A DNA stretch of 64,000 nucleotides from Watersipora subatra. Taxonomy: Eukaryota; Bryozoa; Gymnolaemata; Cheilostomatida; Watersiporidae. The DNA lies in contig NC_088712.1 in the NCBI RefSeq assembly GCF_963576615.1, positions 31,339,870-31,403,869 of the forward strand, read 5' to 3'. Shown piece after piece: positions 55,048 through 64,000 of the stretch; position 1 is the stretch's first letter, and each line of letters starts with the position of its first letter. Under the pieces are notes generated by a model that saw only the letters and a list, made by a program, of their open reading frames with translations, was not told the DNA's origin and made no database searches. A program made the position numbers and the translations under genes.

Positions 55048-55810
55048 CAGTCAAACATGGATAACTCGAACTTCACAGGGACCGAGCGAAAGTGTTCGAA
55101 TTATCAGAGCGTTCGAGTTATCAGAGCACTGTCACAAGTCCATGTATTTACTTATTTATTAGTAGATACATGTACATATACAAACTATAATATAAATCAA
55201 AAGCAAAAAGGGCTTGTTTCAAATTAAATGCTTCTAATGTAAAGTTTAAAACGTTTTTATCAAAAAGTGTAGAGATTTTTCTATCACTTGAGATTGGTTT
55301 GTTGTTTGAGGTGATGTTATTGCCAGGACGTTTTTTAGATTGACATTGGCAAAACTTGATCGTTGTTGAAATACTCAAAAGAAAAGATATCTTTTTCTTT
55401 TGAGCGTTTTACCCACGATCAATTTTGCCGATTTTTCTTGAAGTTTATGCAAAGATTACCTCACTTTACCTTGCTTCCGAAGGGCAATCGCTAAGCAGAT
55501 GTTTGGTATAAATCAAATTTCACCAAACCTTTAGAAAAGTCATTGACAAAAATATTTTGCCGATGGTGGTAATAACGGCGCTTATGAATTACGAAAAGTT
55601 GAGGTTTACCTCAATGGCTTGGAATAAAGTGATTTTCTAAAGCGATAACAACCGTTTCAGTAGACGTTGGGCAAAAAAACCGTTTGAGTTAACAGTGTTG
55701 AGTTGGAGTTATCTATAGCAATTTATCACTACGTGGGAACAGACCAAAGAAGCCGTTCGAGTTAACCATGTGTTCGAGCTATCCATGGGTGAGTTATCCA
55801 TGTTTGACTG
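55048..55810. mobile_element. Tigger/pogo-like MITE (763 bp), TA target
   Basis: Ends CAGTCAAACATGGATAACTC / GTTATCCATGTTTGACTG are bordered by TA on both sides. CAGTCAAAC...GATAACTCGAAC ends are typical of Tigger-like elements. The inner part has extra inverted TTCGAGTTATC blocks and no transposase frame. Confidence 0.8.
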
Positions 55811-55827
55811 TATGTCTCAAGATGGAG

Positions 55828-58800
55828 TGTTGACATATAACCCTACATGAGACATGTAACCCTACATGAGACATATAACCCTACATGAAACATATACAAT
55901 GTAACTCTACACGAGACATATAACCCTACATGAGACATATAACCCTACACAAGACATATAACCCTACATGAGACATATAACACTACATGAGACATATAAC
56001 CCTACACGAGACATATAACCCTACATGAGACATATAACCCTACATGAGACATATAACCCTACATAAGACAAATAACCCTACATGAGACATATAACACTAC
56101 ATGAAACATACAACCCTACATTAGTCATATAACCCTACATGAGACATATAACCCTACTAGAGACATATAACCCTACTCGAGACATATAACCCTACATGAA
56201 GCATATAATCCTGCATGAAACATATAACTCTACATGAAACATATAACTCTACATGAAACATATAACCCTACATGAGACATATAACCCTACTTGAGACATA
56301 TAACCCTACTTGAGACATATAACCCTACATGAGACATATAACACTACATGAGACATATAACCCTACATGAGACATATAGCACTACATGAGACATATAGCA
56401 CTACATGAGACATATAACCCTACATGAGACATATAACACTACATGAGACATATAACCCTACACGAGACATATAACCCTACATGAGACATATAACCCTACA
56501 CGAGACATATAACCCTACATGAGACATATAACCCTACTAGAGACATATAACCCTACATGAGACATATAACACTACATGAGACATATAACCCTACACAAGA
56601 CATATAACCCTACATGAAGCATATAATCCTGCATGAAACATATAACTCTACATGAGACATATAACTCTACATGAGACATATAACCCTACATGAGACATAT
56701 AACCCTACTTGAGACATATAACACTACATGAGACATATAACCCTACATGAGACATATAACACTACATGAGACATATAACCCTACATGAGACATATAGCAC
56801 TACATGAGACATATAGCACTACATGAGACATATAACCCTACATGAGACATATAACCCTACATGAGACATATAACCCTACATGAGACATATAACACTACAT
56901 GAGACATATAACACTACATGAGACATATAACCCTACACGAGACATATAACCCTACATGAGACATATAACCCTACATGAGACATATAACACTACATGAGAC
57001 ATATAGCACTACATGAGACATATAACCCTACATGAGACATATAACACTACATGAGACATATAACCCTACACGAGACATATAACCCTACATGAGACATATA
57101 ACCCTACACGAGACATATAACCCTACATGAGACATATAACCATACATGAGACATATAACCCTACATAAGACATACAACTCTACATGAAACATATAACACT
57201 ACATGAAACATACAACCCTACATTAGACATATAACCCTACATGAGACATATAACCCTACTTGAGACATATAACACTACATGAGACATATAACCCTACATG
57301 AGACATATAACCCTACATGAGACATATAACCCTACTAGAGACATATAACCCTACATGAGACATATAACACTACATGAGACATATAACCCTACATGAGACA
57401 TATAGCACTACATGAGACATATAGCACTACATGAGACATATAACCCTACATGAGACATATAACCCTACATGAGACATATAACCATACATGAGACATATAA
57501 CCCTACATAAGACATACAACTCTACATGAGACATATAACACTACATGAAACATACAACCCTACATTAGACATATAACCCTACATGAGACATATAACCCTA
57601 CTAGAGACATATAACCCTACTCGAGACATATAACCCTACATGAAGCATATAATCCTGCATGAAACATATAACTCTACATGAGACATATAACTCTACATGA
57701 GACATATAACACTACATGAGACATATAACCCTACATGAGACATATAACCCTACATGAGACATATAACCATACATGAGACATATAACCCTACATAAGACAT
57801 ATAGCACTACATGAGACATATAACTCTACACGAGACATATAACCCTACTAGAGACATATAACCCTACATGAGACATATAACACTACATGAAACATACAAC
57901 CCTACACGAGACATATAACCCTACATGAGACATATAACACTACATGAAACATATAACCCTACATGCGACATATAACACTACATGAGACATATAACCCTAC
58001 ATGAGACATATAACCCTACATGAGACATATAACCATACATGAGACATATAACCCTACATAAGACAAATAACCCTACATGAGACATATAACACTACATGAA
58101 ACATACAACCCTACATTAGACATATAACCCTACATGAGACATATAACCCTACTAGAGACATATGACCCTACTCGAGACATATAACCCTACATGAAGCATA
58201 TAATCCTGCATGAAACATATAACTCTACATGAGACATATAACTCTACATGAGACATATAACCCTACATGAGACATATAACCCTACTTGAGACATATAACA
58301 CTACATGAGACATATAACCCTACATGAGACATATAACACTACATGAGACATATAACCCTACATGAGACATATAGCACTACATGAGACATATAGCACTACA
58401 TGAGACATATAACCCTACATGAGACATATAGCACTACATGAGACATATAACCCTACATGAGACATATAACCCTACATGAGACATATAACACTACATGAGG
58501 CATATAACCCTACATGAAACATATAACCCTACATGAGACATATAACCCTACATGAGACATATAGCACTACATGAGACATATAACCTTACATGAGACATAT
58601 AACCCTACATGAGACATATAACACTACATGAAACATATAACCCTACATGAGACATATAACACTACATGAAACATATAACCCTACATGAGACATATAGCAC
58701 TCTGAGACATATAACACTACATGAGACATATAACCCTACATGAGACATATAGCACTACATGAGACATATAGCCCTACATGAAGCATATAATCCTACATGA

Positions 58801-59251
58801 GACATATAACACTACATGAAACATATAACCCTACATGAGACATATAACACTACATGAAACATATAACCCTACATGAGACATATAGCACTCTGAGACATAT
58901 AACACTACATGAGACATATAACCCTACATGAGACATATAGCACTACATGAGACATATAGCCCTACATGAAGCATATAATCCTACATGAGACATATAACCC
59001 TACATGAGACATATAACACTACATGAGACATATAACACTACATGAGACATATAACCCTACATGAGACATATAACACTACATGAGACATATAACACTACAT
59101 GAAACATATAACCCTACATGAGACATATAACCCTACATGAGATATATATCACTACATGAGACATATAGCACTACATGAGACATATAACCCTACATGAGAC
59201 ATATAACCCTACATGAGACATATAACCCTACATAAGACATATAACCCTACA
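55828..59251. repeat. 19-bp array ACATATAACCCTACATGAG, about 180 copies
   Basis: Main variants: AACCCT/AACACT/AGCACT, CATGAG/CACGAG/CTAGAG, and a GAAGCATATAATCCTG block that recurs and marks higher-order units of several hundred bp. The array stops at 59,251 exactly where Helitron copy B begins. Confidence 0.95.
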
Positions 59252-59964
59252 TCTACTATATAAATGGCAATCGTTGTCTATCTGTCCACTTTATAGAGTA
59301 CCGTACTTTTCAGACTACTAGCCGCTACTTTTTTCTGATGGTTTATGAGCCATGCGGCTTATATAAGGGTGCGGCTATTCTGTAGTTTTTTCTTTCACCG
59401 CTAGGGTGCATTAACGGGAATCTCTGGTTAGCACACGCCTCTAACATAACCTAATATTCATCGTAAGATGGACGATAAATACTGATATGCTAATAATATC
59501 GTATCTTTTGGAGTTGATCTTTTCTCGATATATCTTTTCGATATATCGAGTTACCGATAACTCCCGAATATGAGTAGTATAAATAGGTTATAGAGCGGTT
59601 TTTTCTTTTTCGATTCGGTCGTACGAAGCAAACTTAATTAATATGAGTAAGTAGTAAAATTAACTTAGTATTAAATATTAGTAGTAAATTAAATAAAATG
59701 TACTATTCATTAAATAAATTAATAAGTAGTAAATTACATCTAATTAATATTTACTGCCAAAGTGTACCGGGAAGGTCATGTGAACATTTGTTTCTTGCAA
59801 CCACTGGAAAAACGCTGTTATCTATATAGTAGATAGCTGAAATTGAACATATGACGGAGTCTATATATTCTGAACAACAGAATGTTGCGGAGGTTGACTC
59901 ACAACATTCATATGAAGAAGAACCGTCAATAACATTGATTTATGGGCTGCAACCACGTCAACAT

Positions 59965-60714
59965 GAACTAAGCTAAAGTTACAAAGGGGAAGAAGTCTAG
60001 AATCTTGATATTCTCCCAAACGACATCATCAGTCTAATTCAACATCTTTTCTACCTTTGCGTCTCAGGCTAGAACTTCCAGGTTTAAGGAAAGATCCAAT
60101 AAGATTGTTACACGCTGGCAGAGCATCTCTAACTAACCAGAGGTGGGAGATTTGGAGGAAAAAAAGATATTCTTTTGGAGTCCGGATTTCCAACGTGGTG
60201 GATGCACTGGGATCAAGAGCAACTCAAGAACGCTACTTGAATTATAGGAACTTTGAACTCAAGGTACGTTGAATTATTATTGCATTTATCAGTAACGTGA
60301 TTGATTGAGATAGGTTACGCTAGGTTTGATATAGTGTTGTTATAGCATTGCCTTAGTTATAATAGCAGTAAAGGAAGCTATAACAATATCGTAAATTTTG
60401 CCAAAATGTGAACAAAACACTGTTATTCAAAAAATTCATTGTATCTATACTCTGTGCATTGATAAAGCGATGTGAAGCTACGAAGCGATCCGCTACAATG
60501 TTCCTTATTCTTACAAAACCAATACTTTCACCACCATCAGAGCCAGTGCTGCTATTACTATTTTAATGCTATTTGCTATTTCTGCGTAATCACAAAAATC
60601 TGAATCGGCTATAATGTCATCAACATGAGTAATTATTTGTTTTAAATTGTAATTAAACTGTTTGTTTTTAAGTTGGAAATTCTCAACCAAAATATTAAAA
60701 TTAAATTTTAGGCT
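59965..60714 (+). other. Helitron B-specific segment with exon-like frame
   Basis: It is absent from copy A, where the flanking sequences are joined. It holds a 72-codon frame (60,057-60,272) reading LRKDPIRLLHAGRASLTNQR. It is preceded by a pyrimidine-rich ACCTTTGCGTCTCAG and closed by AAG|GTACGT, i.e. good acceptor and donor sequences. It could be a captured host exon or part of the ancestral element deleted from copy A. The protein is not recognised. Confidence 0.5.
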
Positions 60715-61105
60715 AATTTTACAGAGAAATCTTCGGCCAACACTGTCACTACTATGAAAGCCCTAAAGATCGTTGGTTATATTATCAACGAATAATAAAA
60801 TTCAGTTACTAGCAATTGCTGGGAAAGGCGCAAATATGCGTCTACGGCGATCGACCATAGAAAACGCATGAGTCTACTTCAGTGAAAGGGTTAAAAACGT
60901 TGGATTTGCCACTGTTTGTAATAGTAACTATGTACATTTCCTCCGCAGCTGAGTTACTTTTACTTATTTTCCAGCTATGAGTACTACAAAACTACAGCTA
61001 CTACAGAACTTGCACGGGCACTCCGAGCGTTGCGATAGGCGATGGTAAAAAGAAAGCGAGCAGCGTATATTACAAAAAAGCACACCATCTTATTCACTTT
61101 TAAAA

Positions 61106-61765
61106 ATGCTTGAAGCAGTACAATTTGTGCCTCCCAAAAAGCTTACTGTCCAAACACAAGAACAGGTTGATTCCCGTAGAGAAAAAGACCGAATTCGCAA
61201 AGCAGCAGCTAGACGAGCAGAAACTACAGAGCAAACACAGCTACACCTACAACGAGACAGAATAGCTACTGCATCTGCTAGAAGTGCAGAAACTGTGGAG
61301 CAAACACAGCTACGCCTACAACGAAACAGAATAGCAGCTGCTAGAAGAACAGATACCACTGAACAAACACAGGTACATTGAAGGCAGGCCAGAATAGATG
61401 CTGCAACTGCTAGAAGTGCAGAGACTAATGAACTGACCCAACAGAGACTCAAACGGCTCAGAGCAGCCGCTACATCGGCCAGATGTGCAGAAACCTCCGA
61501 GCAGATGCAGCGGCGACAAGAACATGACGCACTAGCTACAACAGCTGCTCGGCGAGCTGAATTTTCAGAGCAGATGAAACGGCGACAACAGCAAGATGCA
61601 CTAACTACAGCAGCTGCTACCAGGCGCCGTGTATGGACATAAAACTTCGCACTTGACTACAGTCCTTTAATACAGTATAGGGCCAAATTTTTCTATGGGA
61701 CAAATGTCCAAAAATGCTCCAGATGTAATGCCTTACGTTGGAAAGGCGAGAGGCCATATATGTAG
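61106..61765 (+). pseudogene. Helitron protein N-terminal fragment, copy B
   Basis: The counterpart of 2,165-2,893. It has in-frame stops at 61,378 (TGA for Arg CGA) and in the VWT-stop-NF segment (TAA for Glu GAA), but the same Arg/Ala/Glu repeats and the same KCSRCNALRWKGERPYM end at 61,765. The opposite-strand Ser/Cys-rich frame is a shadow. Confidence 0.75.
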
Positions 61766-62321
61766 TTCATATAGTAGATTATATTGATAATACATTTATC
61801 AACACAACCACATTAATCCTCCACAGTTTGTATATACCATGTCAAAACACAAGATATAGACAAAGAACTGGTGAGTCATGATTAGTGTTTCAAGCACGTA
61901 GAAGTCTCAATTCAATAACTGCTGGTGATAGCTTAGCAGTGCAATAGCAAAATATTTTCTAGAATTTCTTAAAATATGTAAAATTACAATATGTAAAACT
62001 TTAGAATACTGCCAGTTTGAAGAACTTCAGTTTGCCTAGCAATGTCAATTTCATTATCAGTTCTGTGCACAAAATTAGGACAATTCCGATTTGAATGGTT
62101 CGAGACTGATGCATTGTAGACTAGCTGTAGAACACATTGCATATTACCATTGGTCTCTCCAAAATTATTGACATGTACAATTGCATATGTGTATGCAGTC
62201 AGATCAGCACAAAAATTTCAGTAGATTGGATATTTGGAGTTGTTTTACAGTATGAAAGACAACTCTCAATAAAACTATTGCTTTATGTAAATCTGTTTTC
62301 GAACACGGGTAATGCAGCTAG

Positions 62322-62680
62322 TGAGACATACCCTAGGACACTTATATTTCGCTAGTACTTAGTTTCGTGAGTAGCCCACAGAGGAAAATTTCGAAGCAAC
62401 TTAATTCCGCAGCTCTAATGAGTGCGAAAATATAGTGATGTGAAAATAAATGCAGTGGAACAAACATAATTATATTCCTCAGGTTCAGTTCACCGATAAA
62501 AAAATTCAATTTGCGACTAGTTTGTAATTGTGAACCGCAGGTAGAATGATGTGGGCAAGGTCGATAATGCAATTTGATCGCTTGCTGCCATTTGTTTCTT
62601 GGACTATCAACAGGCCAGTTTTCACTGGGGCAGCTGGCCGGCTGAGCCACCCCAACATTTTGGGAATTTTTTACGGTAAG
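62322..62680. other. Unannotated DNA between array fragments
   Basis: After one partial array unit (to about 62,335) the sequence becomes unique; no gene is supported. Confidence 0.4.
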
Positions 62681-62682
62681 TA

Positions 62683-63230
62683 CAGTCCAACTCGAAAAAC
62701 TCGCCCTCAGATAAAATGTAACATTTCATCTCAAACACAAGGTCAACTCAAACGGATTTGTTTGGTCAATTCCAATGCAATGATAAATTTCTTCAGATAA
62801 CTCGATCTCAACATCCTTTATTCGAAAAGTTATTTGCCCAACGGCCATGGACACGGTTTTTATCGCGGTAGAATGTCACTTCATTCCAAGCCATAGAGAC
62901 AAACATCAACTTCTAGTAGTTCTTAGGCATCATTATTATCATCATCAGAGGCAAAATATTTTTTGTTAATGACTTTTATAAAGGTTTGCAAAAGATTCAG
63001 TTTTATCAATCACCCGCTTGGCCGTGTCCCATCGAAAGCGTAAAAGCCTCCGAATGAACTTAAAATAAAATCCGCAAAATTGATCTTTGTTAAAACGCTC
63101 AAAAGGAAAAGATGTTTTTTTTTCTGAACGTATTAACTGCGGTCATGTTTTGCCTATTTTAATTTAAAAACGTCTCGTCAGTCACATCACTTAAAACAAA
63201 ACAAATCTAAAAAAAATTACAAGTTATTGA
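62683..63230. mobile_element. Decayed Tigger-like MITE
   Basis: Starts after TA with CAGTCCAACTCGAAAAACTC. Internal blocks (TTGCCCAACG, GATAACTCGA, AACGCTCAAAAGGAAAAGAT) correspond in inverted order to the element at 55,048-55,810. The opposite end was not located. Confidence 0.5.
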
Positions 63231-63682
63231 AGAGGTGTCAGTGGTGAATCCAAACCTTTCCAGAGCCATGCTGCTTGTGTAGTACTGCGAGTGTCAGTGC
63301 ATGTGTCTTATTTTTTTTCAACACACAGTGCTCACTGCATTGAGTGACGTCCCCAGCAAACGATAACGCTAACTAATGCATGTGCATTGACATCAAATTC
63401 CTATCATTATAAATCATTCCTAATGGGAAAATAATCCTAAATAATTGCAAAATAATAACGTAATAAATTTTGACAGTAAAATTATTTTGTTGGTTTATAT
63501 TTTAACGATGCTATAGTGGTCGTTGAAACGTTAAAATAAATGTCGTTATAAAATTCAATTATACAGTATCAATGAACAAAGCTATTTAGTTTCGCTTTTT
63601 CACTCGTTTGTTATGATAGTTTAGTTTCGCACATGAAACTTTCACCAGAGGATGACACCGCGAAAATAGACGAGACGTAGAA

Positions 63683-64000
63683 CCGAGACGAGACATAGAA
63701 CCCTACATGAGACATATAACCCTACATGAGACATATAACTCTACATGAAGCATATAATCCTACATGAGACATATAACCCTACACGAGACATATAACCCTA
63801 CATGAGACATATAACCCTACACGAGACATATAACCCTACATGAGACATATAACCCTACATGAGACATATAACCCTACATGAGACATATAACCCTACACGA
63901 GACATATAACCCTGCGCAAGACATATAACCCTACATGAGACATATAACCCTACATGAGACATATAACCCTACACGAGACATATAACCCTACATGTAACGC
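63683..64000. repeat. 19-bp array, continuation at window end
   Basis: The same ACATATAACCCTACATGAG units as 55,828-59,251, about 16 copies running toward the window edge, ending in CATGTAACGC. Confidence 0.93.

Larger units (their letters stand above)
59252..62321 (+). mobile_element. Non-autonomous Helitron, copy B (3,070 bp)
   Basis: Starts TCTACTATATAAATGGCAAT and ends GGGTAATGCAGCTAG. The 5' neighbour is A (59,251) and the 3' neighbour is T (62,322). The flanking text, CCCTACA before and TGAGACATA after, joins to a normal 19-bp array unit, so the insertion site is known to the base. It is inverted relative to copy A and carries an extra 750 bp (59,965-60,714). Confidence 0.93.

Noticed and set aside
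55838..59251. Telomere-like CCCTA motifs
   Set aside because: The motif AACCCTACATGAG is part of a 19-bp unit with strong internal conservation outside CCCTA. A telomere would show 6-bp TTAGGG/CCCTAA units.

Overview
The window is animal nuclear DNA: AT-rich, with introns, large tandem arrays and many transposable elements. The element set (Helitron, Ty3/gypsy, P-like THAP, hAT, piggyBac-like, TTAA-target and Tigger-like) and the AT-rich intergenic DNA suggest a marine lophotrochozoan-type invertebrate. That is inference, because no marker gene fixes the taxon. No bacterial operon, CRISPR array or rRNA gene is visible.

Layout. 1-1,600: AT-rich DNA with two tRNA-like SINE heads. 1,609-4,449: non-autonomous Helitron copy A (minus strand). 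5,800-8,650: internally deleted Ty3/gypsy element (plus strand). It abuts a second, badly decayed Ty3/gypsy element on the minus strand (8,653-12,606). 15,030-20,080: decayed P-like (THAP9-type) transposase on the plus strand, interrupted by a 37-bp palindrome and by a 1,065-bp element with a helicase-like Walker A motif. 20,945-24,160: second P-like transposase relic (minus), itself holding a 1,189-bp hAT element. 26,911-27,735: foldback-type element. 28,450-30,485: pieces of a zinc/cysteine-rich protein gene (minus). 30,930-31,715: 3' end of a hAT transposase (plus). 32,449-34,767: 46-bp and 43-bp arrays.

From 54,738 down to 35,728 a host gene of unrecognised function runs on the minus strand. 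Eight exons join with consistent phase (the most upstream is tentative) and encode a C-terminal protein segment of roughly 580 residues. Most of its larger introns are filled by a different tandem array or mobile-element block: 15-bp, 22-bp, 19-bp and 31-bp arrays, a TTAA-element pair, and a structurally almost complete 4,637-bp Ty3/gypsy retrotransposon (45,980-50,616) sitting inside the 19-bp array.

55,048-55,810 is a Tigger-like element. 55,828-59,251 is another 19-bp array. It is interrupted at an A|T dinucleotide by Helitron copy B (59,252-62,321) and reappears at 63,683-64,000.

The least expected signal is a family of very short palindromic insertions (37, 44, 78 and 94 bp; termini CAATGATATACAG / CTGTATATCATTG). 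Three copies are flanked by perfect 7-bp target duplications and one by a degenerate pair. One copy has a matching empty site in the other Helitron copy within this same window, which is direct evidence that the palindrome inserts as a unit.
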